Notes under the pieces: generated by a model
What the model was told of the DNA's origin: nothing
Databases searched by the model: none
What the model saw: only the letters and a program-made list of their open reading frames with translations
Shown: one piece after another, positions 1-10,788 of the stretch
Numbering within the stretch: position 1 is the first letter of the stretch
Layout of the letters: each line of letters begins with the position of its first letter
Position numbers and translations under genes: made by a program
NCBI GenBank assembly: GCA_014898425.1
Contig: RCSZ01000018.1
Span: forward strand, 620,001-684,000
DNA length: 64,000 nucleotides
Direction: 5' to 3'
Source of the DNA: Botryotinia globosa
Taxonomy: Eukaryota > Ascomycota > Leotiomycetes > Helotiales > Sclerotiniaceae

Positions 1-1337
1 ACGCCGACACCTGGTTTGACAGAACTCAAAAAGGTGATCGCTCCAATTCGTGCTTGGGTTGAGAAGGGTACAATCGTGATCGCCAATGGTTATGATTTCA
101 TAGGACTTGATCATGTTGTCGCTTCGTACAAGATTGAGTCGTTCGGAAAAAGGTTTGTTAATTTATATCGCACTTTGAATAATTAAAGTTGCTAACCTTT
201 CAAAGCCGGAAGGTTGTAAAATCTGGTGATTTGGCACTTCCAAATGTTCTCCCAGGAAAGTCTTCTTCAATAGAGTTACCATCTACTTCTTCTAGAAATG
301 GATCGGACGAGCTATGGATTACAGTCACCTTTCAACAAAAGTTTTCGACTGCTTGGGCTGATGCTGGTCATGAGCTTGCATGGATGCAAGAGCAGATCTC
401 GAAGCCTAATTCAGAATCTATCTCTCAAGTATCGCCTACAAACACTTCTCATCTCGATGTCGTCTCATCTAGGACGGAGTACAGGATTACAGGCTCAAAC
501 TTCCTATTTGCATTTGATGCAGCTCGGGGTAGTTTGTCTCAATGGAATTTTACCAGTCCAGTGACCTTGAAGTCAACCGAGATACTAATCTCATCAATCA
601 CACCGGGCTTCTGGAGAGCTCCGACAGACAATGATATGCCTTCTGACTTTCCTTACTATAAACGGTATGGGTTGGATGCATTGACGTCGCAGCTTCGATC
701 TTTTGATGTGAAGACCGATGAAGATCTTGTTACCCTCACCGCTGTAACATTCATTTCACCTCCAATATTGAACTGGGGCTTCGAAACTACAACAACATAT
801 CAGGTCTCAGCAACTGGTTCTTTAAAAATCAAAGTCAACCTCAAACCTACTGGATCAATGCCATCAAACTTGCCTAGAGTTGGCTTGGACATTAAACTCC
901 GCGATGATCTCGACAATGCAGAATGGTTCGGCATTGGACCAGGAGAATCGTACGCGGATAAATGCTCTTCACAGAAGCTCGGTATTTATTCCGCTGATGT
1001 AGATGCGTTACATACTCCTTACGATGTACCGCAAGAGAATGGTAACCGTATGAAGACTAGATGGGTAAATATGACAGATTCCTCCGGAGTAGGAATTAGA
1101 GTAAGTTCGTCTGGAAACCCTACGTTTCAATGGGCAGCTACAAGATATTCCCCTACTACATTGCAAAAAGCGAGACATCCAAGAGACTTGGTGAAAGAAA
1201 AAGAAGTGTTATGGAGGTTAGATGCTGAGTCTGCTGGTGTTGGGTCGGCGGCTTGTGGACCAGGAGTCAAGGAAGAGTTTCAAGTCAAGTGTGAGGAGAA
1301 GGAATTCGCATTTGTATTTGAGAAGATTGGGATATAA
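1..1337 (+). CDS. Beta-galactosidase, glycoside hydrolase family 2 (3' part only)
   Basis: C-terminal 427 residues of a large GH2 beta-galactosidase; the N-terminal and catalytic parts lie before the window. The enzyme hydrolyses terminal beta-D-galactosides. Exons 1-152 and 206-1337 are joined across a 53-bp intron (donor gtttgt, branch gctaac, acceptor aag), which restores the frame ending at TAA 1335-1337. The sequence shows the domain preceding the small-chain domain, then the LacZ small-chain signature: GFWRAPTDND (about nt 606-636), followed by a region with WFGIGPGESYADK and TPYDVPQENGNR, typical of the GH2 C-terminal beta-sandwich. A GH71 glucanase follows on the same strand 0.7 kb downstream, so two carbohydrate-active genes are neighbours. 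The family assignment is strong; substrate specificity cannot be judged from this fragment. Confidence 0.9.
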
Positions 1338-2020
1338 GCATTTATGATACGGAAATTATATGGATGTAAAAATTTGGATACCAGATAGACAATCACAAAT
1401 GCTAGATCGGTTTACCATTTATGTTGTTCCCACAGCTGGGTCTTAAGCAGCTATACTACCTCTTTTTTTCTTCTTAACTTTTCTGCTTGTTCTGTCAGCT
1501 TCAATTACCTATACACATTCTTGAACAACCAAAATTCTTTTATAAGCAGCCAATACTAGACTGTTAGTTTTCATATCTCGAAGTGCTACTGTTTCATGAA
1601 TTGCATCAATCTGGTCCTTGCGATTCCCATTCTTACGGTATCTATTCAATCGAGCCTGTCAAGAAATTGGACTTGAATATGGCATTCACAAGGTGAATTC
1701 GCGGGTTACTAATATCAAAGGCTTGATCGGATTTGGTTGATTAATCTAACAGAAAGAATCATAGGCTATCTCGAGGCTATCTATGGTAGACAAAGAGATC
1801 AAAACTTCGTGTCTCTTCGAAAATCAAAGGAATGGCGATTTATTAGGCCATATATGTGTTTTTCTTTGTTCGTAATTTCGGTGATTAATATCCCTCTATG
1901 TATCACTGTGAAGTTTCAATATGTGGATATAGTAGCTGTATCCTTCGAGGTGAACTTGCTGCATCATTCCAAAATATAGTGCCAGTTTCTCATTCTCAAG
2001 TTTGTACAGTAACTCGGTCA
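1338..2020. other. Intergenic region between the beta-galactosidase and GH71 genes
   Basis: About 680 bp holding the 3' end of the beta-galactosidase transcript and the promoter of the GH71 gene. Short open frames here have no recognisable content or splice partners. I see no RNA gene or repeat. Confidence 0.5.
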
Positions 2021-3839
2021 ATGAACCTCACTATGCAGACAAATAGTTTCTTTCTGAAGACCATTCCATGGCTTCTCACACTACTTAACTCTATCCAACT
2101 TATTACTGCTGACCCCTCATCGAGGGATTCAAACCATCGCACTTCTCCAAGTCGCTATGTTTTTGCACATTTCATGGTATGCCCTCTTCTCCAGCGAAAT
2201 AATGAAAACTAATCAGCACCCCTAGGTCGGCATTGTAAGCAACCGAGCCAGCGCCACTGATTATGATAGAGATATGCAACTCGCCCGTCGTGCCGGAATC
2301 GACGCATTTGCACTGAACATTGGCGCCGACGCATTCACAGACACACAGCTCGATTATGCCTATGCATCCGCAGCCACGAACCACATGAAAGTCTTTCTGT
2401 CCTTCGATTTTAATTCTTGGGACCCGGCAGATTCATCAGCAGTAGGGGCAAAAATAGCAAAATATGCTAATCAGACTGCTCAATTGTCTGTGGATGATAA
2501 AGTCTTTGTGTCGACATTCATAGGCGATGCTCTCAATGTCGCAGATGTGCGTGCAAAAGCTGGTGTTCCTATCTTTTTCGCACCGAACTTTAGCCCTGGG
2601 TCGTCTAATTTTAAGGAGCTGGATGCCGCGTTTAATTGGATGGGTTGGCCTAATAATGGTGCGAACAAAGCGCCATCATCTTCTTCGAATCTCACAGTCC
2701 GTGATGGTGATGTGGCTTATATGAATGCGTTGGCGGGGAAAGATTATATTGCGCCTGTTAGTCCATGGTTCTTTACGCATTATGGACCCGAGGTGTCGTA
2801 TAGTAAGAATTGGGTGTTTCCGGCAGAGGGACAGTGGGTTCAAAGGTGGCAGGATTTGTTGGGGCTGGGAGCGAGATTTGTGGAAATTGTCAGCTGGAAT
2901 GATTATGGTGAGTTGTCCTGCGCAGATCTGGAGATTCAAAAGACTGAATCAGAGTAGGCGAAAGTCACTACGTGGGACCGCTGTCTGCACCACATACTGA
3001 TGATGGAAATTCGAAATGGACGAATGATATGTAAGATATTTTTCACAACTACAAATGAGTCTTTTTTCAAGTGCATAGCTAACAAATTAAGGCCTCATGG
3101 AGCATGGCTAACCCTTGCTACCCCATTCATCCGTGCTTTCCACGCCGGCGCTACCTCCCCTTCCAAATACATCAAGCGCGATCTCATAGTCTACTGGTAC
3201 CGTCCCAATCCTCTCTCTCTCAACTGTGACGCCACAGATACGACTATGCTGCCTGCATCCAACTCATCCGGCGATTACTTCAACGGCAAACCCAACGGCT
3301 GGGAAACCGAAACCGACAGTATCTTCGTAACCGCCTTCCTCAAATCTCCCGGCAACGTCACCGTCGTATCCGGAAGCGGCGCGTTCCAATTCAACGCAGT
3401 GCAAGGTGTAAATGTCTTTACCGTCCCCATGGGATTCGGAAGCCAAATCTTCGGACTCTGGAGAAAAGGAAAAATACTACTCCAGGAAACGAGTCCCAGA
3501 AATGTAACAGAGATTTGTGCGTGTGGGAACTATAATTTCAATGCGTATGTAGGACGTGTTCCTGCATCGAGAGGAAAAGATGAATTGCCGCCTGCGGGAA
3601 CGGCGTTGTTGACAAAGGGGATTAGAGTCCCTGTTGATCAGTGTGTGGCTGTTACTGGGAGGGTGGAGGAAATTGCGGAGGATGTGGATGGGAGTGTGAG
3701 TCTTTCGGAAAGTACGAGTGAGAGCTCTACTAGTAGTGAGAGTGAGAGTTCTAGTAGCACGAATCAAAAGAGATCGTGGGGATGGTCGAATCGGTGGGAG
3801 TGGATTAGGGGGTGGAGGGATTTCGTGGATTTGGGTTGA
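2021..3839 (+). CDS. Secreted alpha-1,3-glucanase (mutanase), glycoside hydrolase family 71
   Basis: Hydrolyses alpha-1,3-glucan of fungal cell walls; acts outside the cell or in the wall. Four exons, 2021-2176, 2226-2907, 2958-3030 and 3092-3839, give 552 aa with consistent phases and GT..AG borders. The start is chosen because it opens on a signal peptide (hydrophobic FFLKTIPWLLTLLNSI); a second in-frame ATG at 2033 is equally possible. The body begins FAHFMVGIVSNR, continues with RRAGIDAFALNIG, and carries the conserved WNDYGESHY motif, which spans the exon 2/3 junction. All of these are GH71 hallmarks. The last 50 residues are Ser/Thr/Glu-rich and low complexity, followed by a Trp-rich end; no carbohydrate-binding module is recognised. 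Convergent with the MFS gene downstream. Confidence 0.93.
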
Positions 3840-4207
3840 TAATGGATATGTTGTACTATCAGGTGTTTCTGACGTTTCTGTTTGTTTCTTTTCGTGATTT
3901 TTATTGTTTCTTGATTCACTTGTACTTTATAACTGAATGTTAATGTTGTTCCACGATGTTAATTTTTTCAGCACTCAGGACTCAGCGCAGTGTTCGATAG
4001 CCCGGTGTGCGGTCCAAAAATATAAGAATAGAAGGGTCTGAATGTTCAAAAGCAATCAGAAATCTGGAAATTGTTGAAATTCTGACCAAATTCAATATCT
4101 GAAATGATATTGATTTGAATGTTCTGATTGATTTGAAAATTTGATAGATCATTATTGAACTATGGTCTGGAGTATTGGACACTCTGATTATATATTATTA
4201 GGTATAA
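3840..4207. other. Convergent 3' region between GH71 and MFS genes
   Basis: About 370 bp, AT-rich in its second half with repeated ttgattt/tctgatt words. It should hold both transcript ends. Nothing else is seen. Confidence 0.5.
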
Positions 4208-5954
4208 TTAAACCAGATGATTCCCTTTCTCACCCTCAGCATACTGATGTTCACTGCCCACGCTATGCTCACTTATACCCTCTCCCTTCTCCATAACACA
4301 TTGGCCCTCCTCATCACTACTCAAACCTCCAACTTTCCATTCTCGAATCTCATGCCCCTTCCACATTAGTATCACCACAAATACAAAGCTCGCTACTTGT
4401 AAGAATGCCATCATTCCATATGTCCATCTAAACCCCAATTCCTCAACCCAAGGAGTAATATAAAACGTCACCGACAATCCGAATCCAACTCTATAATTGT
4501 TCATCACAATAGCTGTCTCAGCAGGAGCTTTTGTGAACAGTTCACACGCATAGTTCACAGTAATCGGGGTGACGGATAAAGATCCGAATGTCACCATTAT
4601 CTGTGCCCAGATCAGGACTCCCCAGCTCCAATGATTTTGAAGCGTTGCGCCAAAGAGACCGAGACCGATTGGGTTGAAAATCAAGGCGGGGAGAATGAGA
4701 GCGTATAGACGATATTCGGGCTTCCAGATACCGCGATTTCGAGAACAGATCCAGAGAGGGAGACGATCACTGACAAAGTGACCGTAGATCAAGGCTATTA
4801 TGATTCCTGCCCAATGACCGAGAGAAACTGGTGATTGTTAGATAACTTTTCAGGAGAAGAATTCGAGAACTGGAAAGGTACATACATAGAGCGCTTTCCT
4901 TGGAGCTGAATCCGTAACCTCCTTCTTTCACGCCCTTTTGTAACCAAACCGGAGTAATTGCATTCATAGCAACATAGAAGCCAAAACTAATCAGAGTAAA
5001 CATTGCCAGTAACATCATCGACGGATTAGCCATGACTAAAAATGGATTGGCTGCGACCCTCAGGACCTGTTTTAGACTGGCTTGCTTTGTGAATTTTGTC
5101 CCCGGGAAAAATGTCGCAAATTTACTCGCAATAAACCCATCGGGCGTCGCAATCGCTGAATTATCTGCCCCATCCGTTCGATCCCAGGAAGTCTCATACA
5201 CGAACAAAAATACCATTATCGCTGCCAGAGCTGCCAGTCCCGCTGTCCACCAAAATGCATAAGTCCATGATCCTTTCCCAGCTGTTGATATAAATGCCGA
5301 CACCGTTGGACCAGCCACCGTGCCGAAATCGAAAGCCCAATAAAAGTAAGTGAAGACACGGCCTCGCTGGTGCAAGAAGAAGAGATCAAAAAGTATCCGA
5401 GGACCAAGTATACCAGCTATGGTTCCAAAGAATCCAGCCATTACTCTAGAAGCAAGGAATGGGGCGTATTGCGTGGAGTGTGTCATGCATGCTGCCCATA
5501 CTTGGGTGACAAATACTCCAACGGTAGACCAGAAAATTACCGATGAACGACCAAATTTGTGAGATAGTGGAAAGAGGATCAAAGATCCTGCTATCATGCC
5601 AGCATTGGAACAGGATGTCTATATTCATTTTTGTCAATTGAATTCAACTATCTAGAAATCTCCTGGTGTTTGTTCGAAAATCTTCACGTGCCTGATAAGC
5701 CATCTTTGTGGTCTCAACCCCATACAATTTTGCTTGTGGTGCCGGTATCAACTGACCAGCAAGGCCACTCGCGCAACCGGCGAAAGTCGCGAGACATAAG
5801 GCAGCGACGATAGGTACTTTCTTCCTCATTGGCCAATTCTAGTGAACATACGTTAGTATCATGATTTTAGTTAGCATGAGGGTGTGTTTACCAATGGATC
5901 TCGTGGATCATCGCTGGGATGAGGAATGAGTGCGATTGTTCCTTCATCGCGCAT
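4208..5954 (-). CDS. Major facilitator superfamily transporter
   Basis: Twelve-helix membrane permease of 520 aa, probably plasma membrane; substrate unknown. Minus-strand exons are 5954-5892, 5838-5692, 5618-4886 and 4827-4208. The N-terminus contains the MFS-associated motif IPHPSDDPRDPLNWP, split by intron 1 (53 bp), followed by the first helix PIVAALCLATFAGC. The helix 2-3 region reads SLILFPLSHKFGRSSV, the usual motif A position, and a second half starts after a short loop. Intron 2 (5619-5691) must begin with GC: only CAG|GCACGT joins in frame to ACA TCC TGT, giving the conserved KMAYQTSCSNAG. The C-terminus is hydrophilic. It diverges from the ceramidase gene across about 1 kb. The family call is sure; which drug or nutrient it carries is not. 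Confidence 0.9.
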
Positions 5955-6941
5955 ATTGCCGACTTGCTGTGCGAAGAGCCCGGAATTGGAGATCTATGTA
6001 TCAACTATACTGATCGACAATATTTCGAAAAATCTTGCCCAACAATGGAAAATGTCACAACTTCTCAGACAACTTCTCAGAAGTCTTCAACACGCCAAAT
6101 ACAAAACACAAACAGAGAAAGCTAAAAACAAGCTCTTGCTCCCAATTATATATTTTCTGCCCCTTAGACCTTTTAACAAATAACCTTGCAGCCATTGCGC
6201 GTATCACCTTATCGTCGTCGCCGTTCATCATTTCCACGTCTAATGATAGTGTGGACAGCACGCGTCACCACGAGCGATCCCATTAAAATATATCGAAACG
6301 TTCAATGGCAGCTGGTTCCACAGATGACAGTGGATCTTCCAGTGGACACTTCAATCTCTGTACCTTGTCATTTAGTATCCTGGGGTTGAAACACTGTCGC
6401 ATCTAGAATGATTTCATGGAAGCAAGAGAAAAGATGAGACTGCAAAAGAAATTGGCCACAGAGAGGGAAAGATCTTTTGATCCCGGTAGAAAAAGGGGGC
6501 AGTGAAAGAGGTAGATGTCCTATATATATACCTAGGTAGGTAGTATGAAAGGTAGAAGCACGGAACCTCTCACCCTTTTCATCCGAGATTCGGCAAAGTC
6601 AACTGTTGTTCTGCACAATATCACGTGACTAAACATAAATCTTATGCCCGACGATGAAATTTTCACTTGTCGAAAGGCCAGATGTGGTAGATTGCAAAGT
6701 GAATATCTTTCTTTCTTTCTTTTGGTTCGTATTCCACCATATTGCTATGCTATTAATACGAAGATTTTAAAAGGGATCTCGTTTCTCATAATGCCATATC
6801 ACTAATCTCTCAATCCGTCATCTATCGCAATTCTTCCATCTTCTCTTCCTTCCTGGATCTCCAGAGACCAGAGATTCACGTCATCTACATTCTCAAGGAA
6901 CAACAACGGCATCATCTTAACACCAAACAAGCATTGTCAAC
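5955..6941. other. Divergent promoter region (MFS / alkaline ceramidase)
   Basis: About 990 bp between two divergent genes. It holds a palindromic run tatatatacctaggtaggta near 6521-6542 and a CACGTG-containing word (atcacgtgac) near 6622. A pyrimidine-rich stretch precedes the ceramidase start. No coding exon with splice support is seen. Confidence 0.45.
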
Positions 6942-8032
6942 ATGCTACCATCAACACCCTATCCTTCTCCGGGCCCAGGATACTGGGGCCCCGTAACCTC
7001 AACCATTAACTGGTGCGAAGAAGCACGTGACTCTACTCATTCTCTCTCCTTTCCCTGATCTCTACTAACATCCCATTTAGGACTACTATGCTACAATCTA
7101 CTCGGCTGAGATCGTGAATACCATTACCAATTTGATGTTTGTGATCTTGGCTTGGAAGGGAATCTCTAGCTGTATTAAATATGGACATGACCGAGTCTTC
7201 CTTATTGCCTTCTTGAGTTATCTGGTCATTGGAGTCGGGAGCATGTTATTCCATTCTACGTTGATCTGTTCGTCAATATTTCTTCTTTCTCTTCCCAACT
7301 AAATGGAAGAAGTTAACAACCTCTAGACCCCATGCAGCTCGTGGACGAACTGGCCATGATTTATCTAGAGTGCATCCTAGCCTACTCCGTTTTTGCGCAC
7401 CAAAAATCCCCTCGGTCGCGTTTCGTGCTCGCTTTTTCGATTTCTGCGCTTGCGATATTTATCACTCTATACTATCATTACCTCCAAGACCCAGTCTTTC
7501 ATCAAAACATGTTTGCACTACTCACCGCCATTGTGGTATTCCGAAGTATGTGGATAATGGAGCATATACTCAATCCAAAGCGTCGCGTTAAAGACGAAAA
7601 GGTCACTACAGTAGAGCAAAAAAGAAGAGACGAGAGAGATAGCAAGATCTTGAGCCAGATGTGGAAGTTGAATTTTATAGGATTAACTTACGTAGCTCTC
7701 GCATTTTTCATATGGAATTTGGACAACATTTATTGTGGGACGATCAGAAGATGGAGGAGGGAAGTAGGATTACCGTGGGGTATTCTTCTGGAAGGTCATG
7801 GATGGTGGTGAGTTCTTAATCTTTATTATTTTCAATTGCCGTGAAGAAAAAGCTAATGTAGTTACACAGGCATATTTTGACAGGAATAGCTGCGTACAAT
7901 AATATCACCTGGTCAATTTGGCTGCGACATTGTCGCAATGGTAAGCAAGATCTGGTGGATTTGGAATGGCCATCTATGTTCACTTCAATGCCTGTCGTAG
8001 TGGGAATTAAATCGCAAGCAAAGAAGCTTTAA
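6942..8032 (+). CDS. Alkaline ceramidase (YPC1/YDC1/ACER family)
   Basis: Integral ER/Golgi-type enzyme that cleaves ceramide or phytoceramide into sphingoid base and fatty acid. Exons 6942-7022, 7081-7267, 7327-7807 and 7870-8032 give 303 aa, the normal size for the family. The N-terminus has the conserved region ending WCEE, followed by DYYATIYSAEIVNT. Putative metal-site residues of the CREST fold are present: His in GSMLFHSTL, Asp in MQLVDELAM, and the pair in HGWWHILTG, plus several hydrophobic helices. Intron 1 (7023-7080) appears to start with GC (GAA|GCACGT..TTTAG|GAC), because no GT donor keeps the conserved WCEEDYY in frame. The other introns are GT-AG with short pyrimidine tracts. 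Divergent from the MFS gene upstream. Confidence 0.92.
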
Positions 8033-8574
8033 GTGGAGGAGGATGTTTGGAATGTCAGAAAACTACTCGTCTCACATATTGAGTTCGACTAGAATCTTGC
8101 CTATCCTCAACATTACACTAATTGTATCGACAGGCCATACTGTTAATTCAACAAGGCGCCACCAAGTCGTGCCTTGTGTTGGCAATACGTTATGTAGTAC
8201 CGTCGCTATTAAAGTACAAGCACAACTCTCATCTGCTATTTGTCCCAATCCCTTTCTTTCCCCCTTCAGAATATCAACCATATAGGTGGCGTATATCGGA
8301 ATCCTCGATAACCATGTTGTCCTTTTCATATTTCCTCTTCATCAGCTGTTCCATCGAGAAGCTTCCCGAACTTCAGTGTCATATACCATCGCTTTTCTTG
8401 CCACGTTCCAAATGCTGTTAGCCTACAAAGGAAGTCCTGAAGCTCCCAGACGCTGGTAGAGTTACCAATGAATTTCTGTCGAGCGTACATATAAGAATTC
8501 TGGCATCTGCTCACCGGACCTCTGTAACAAATGTAACAAAATCCCTGCAAAAATGAGGTTTTCCTATACAAATT
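8033..8574. other. Intergenic region downstream of the ceramidase
   Basis: About 540 bp with the ceramidase 3' end. Overlapping short open frames on both strands show no domain, signal peptide or splice partners, so I do not call them. Confidence 0.4.
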
Positions 8575-8965
8575 ATTATATTGAATATTTCAATCAAATC
8601 TTTATCTTTTCTTTTTTAAAAAATCGAAAATAATAAATAATTAAAATTAAAATATAAAAAAAATTTCGAAAATTTTTTCATTATTTTTATTAAATAATTA
8701 TATAATATTGAAATCGAATTTTTTTAAAAATTCTAACATATAATATTTTCCCTATATAAAATAAACAAATTTTCATCAAAATTTAGAATTTTCAACTTTA
8801 ACTCTTTCAAATCCTATTTCAAAAAATTAAAAAAAATATTCTATTTATTTTTTTCACATAAAATTTGATTAATTAAATAACATTTTTTCAAAAAAAAACT
8901 AATTTTATCTTTTATAATAAGAAATAAACTAGAATATGAAAAATTGAATAATCCCATATTTTAGC
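8575..8965. other. AT-rich block
   Basis: Roughly 390 bp made almost only of A and T runs (aaaattt, ttattttt, aaataatt), far richer in AT than its flanks. It has no open frame and no clear terminal repeats. It sits just past the 3' end of the orphan gene at 9007-10788. It could be a decayed repeat or simple intergenic AT-rich DNA. Confidence 0.7.
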
Positions 8966-9006
8966 TGGAAAAGCGTTACATATACAGTGAGGAGAAGCCA
9001 GAACTC

Positions 9007-10788
9007 TTACATGCGAATGATGAAAAAAAATGGAACAGAGCAAAGTATTGCCATTGCCTCGAAGGGAACCACTCTATGATAACCTCTCTCTTCATCGTAA
9101 GGATCAAATTCTTTCAAAGAATTCCGAAAACCCGTGAGGCTTTGCAGTAGGACGGTTGCCGCAGGGCTGAAGAATAGAGAGATTATCTTTTCGGGCGCAT
9201 CAGCAGTAGTATCGTGACAAAACGCCTTCAATTCATCGTATCGTGCGCTGACCATTTCAATGAAGCGGGGATTGTGGGAAAAGAACGCTGATGGTAAAAC
9301 ATCGATATGATCTACCGAGTCAGACATGAACTTTCGTTGCAAGCTAGTGGAGAATTGAGATGGAGCACCGACTTTGAGAGCAGCATAACACTGTAAGGGG
9401 TTTTCTGCAAGTAAAACATGCTCAAATGAAGATTGAAGGACATTGGCGAGAAGGTATGATTGGCCCAGTAACACATGATTCCATTGATTATCGTCGCATA
9501 GGAACAAACCAGGAGCGAGCTCGTCTAGAAAGCTTGTAAAGATAGGATGGCGAGGCAAAGTAACTCGTCTTAATATTTTACCCTTCGCAACGCTGATAGT
9601 GCCAATTATCAAACATTTGAGAGTCTCCTCTCTATCGAGAGAGTCATCAAAGCTACTCCGAAGATGAAGTATGGTATCTGTACTAGTTCCGGTATGACCA
9701 GGAATATTTAGGATGTTATACTTGCCCTTCTCGGTGGGCATGGAACCCACTAGTATCATGATTGATCCTTTGACCGTGCCAGAATCGTGCAAATAGGCGG
9801 CTAACTTGCACTTCTGATACGTGTCTATCGTCAACTTCTTCGAGCTGGGCATATCGATGTAGGCAACATCATAATGCTCGTCGAATTCATATTTTCCAGT
9901 GCCGGAATACCTGAACCCTCCAACTTTCATCTGAGGGTCGCTGTCTGTATCGCAATGTCCAAGCAATGTCACGAGGATCCCTTTCTCCTGCAAAGATGTA
10001 CCGATCTCTTTCGACGCATCGTGAGCAATTAAGAGTGCTTTTGAAACCGCACTTCCTCCTCTGCCCCCATGTAAGAGTGCTTGGACGAGTGTGTCATCTT
10101 TTCCAATACCAGATCTTACATCGATAGGTGAATTAGCCGTAGCACAGGCGTCAAAAAGTGGGGAATCAGAGGTCACCGAATAGTATGCTTCCTTATCAAG
10201 AGGAATAGTAGAAGGGGATCTCGGTCCAACCCTATCATTGGAGAGGTCGGAGTCTCCATCAATGCGCTCCATTCTAGGAAATGACTTGGGGGAGGGTAAT
10301 TTAATCTTCAAGGAAGATGTCGCCATATCAATAAAGTCATGTAACGACTGAGTTGTGGAAGGTTCTGGGTGCAAAAACAAGAGGAAGTTCTCAACCTCAA
10401 CATTGAAAGCGGTATTCATATCGAAGAATGGACCATCGCCGAACTTGATTGCGATATGAACGGGTATGTTTGCACCCTGAATCCTACGGCTTTCGCCAAG
10501 CATGAATCTTCGAAGCGCGACGCAAAGTGAATTGGCAATGAATGTGACATGCCCATCGACCGCTATTGAGTTCGTGTATGAACCAAGTTTTGTCAACGCA
10601 AAAGCTGCTCTTAATTCCGCATGTTCAGATCTGGAATGAATGATCTCTTTGGAGCGAGTGATGGTAAAGTTGTAAGCGTATCCATCGTTCAGGGAATTTA
10701 TGACGATCGTCCACATTTGTGCATTCTTAGGTAGGCTAGGAAGACCACGATATGAATCGTCTAAGGCAAGAACCACGGTAGATTTCAT
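9007..10788 (-). CDS. Unrecognised 593-aa protein, intronless and isolated
   Basis: A single uninterrupted frame of 593 codons with an ordinary amino-acid mix, far too long to be chance in this AT-rich setting. I do not recognise the family. There is no signal peptide; the first half is mixed alpha/beta-like (WTIVINSLNDGYAYNF; SEHAELRAAFALTKLG), a Ser/Pro-rich linker lies near residues 160-205, and a second globular half includes GKYEFDEHYDVAYIDM and a His/Gly-rich segment NILNIPGHTGTS. A short hydrophobic stretch ends the protein. An HAE triad near residue 56 recalls deaminase zinc ligands, but no partner PCxxC motif is visible. Most confidently called genes around it have introns; this one has none, and it is flanked by an AT-rich block and a 2.95-kb ORF-free stretch. 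Confidence 0.75.
   Translation of the reverse strand: MKSTVVLALDDSYRGLPSLPKNAQMWTIVINSLNDGYAYNFTITRSKEIIHSRSEHAELRAAFALTKLGSYTNSIAVDGHVTFIANSLCVALRRFMLGESRRIQGANIPVHIAIKFGDGPFFDMNTAFNVEVENFLLFLHPEPSTTQSLHDFIDMATSSLKIKLPSPKSFPRMERIDGDSDLSNDRVGPRSPSTIPLDKEAYYSVTSDSPLFDACATANSPIDVRSGIGKDDTLVQALLHGGRGGSAVSKALLIAHDASKEIGTSLQEKGILVTLLGHCDTDSDPQMKVGGFRYSGTGKYEFDEHYDVAYIDMPSSKKLTIDTYQKCKLAAYLHDSGTVKGSIMILVGSMPTEKGKYNILNIPGHTGTSTDTILHLRSSFDDSLDREETLKCLIIGTISVAKGKILRRVTLPRHPIFTSFLDELAPGLFLCDDNQWNHVLLGQSYLLANVLQSSFEHVLLAENPLQCYAALKVGAPSQFSTSLQRKFMSDSVDHIDVLPSAFFSHNPRFIEMVSARYDELKAFCHDTTADAPEKIISLFFSPAATVLLQSLTGFRNSLKEFDPYDEERGYHRVVPFEAMAILCSVPFFFIIRM

Noticed and set aside
9007..10788. Deaminase fold for the 593-aa orphan based on an HAE motif
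   Set aside because: The partner zinc-binding PCxxC motif is absent, so the triad is probably coincidental.
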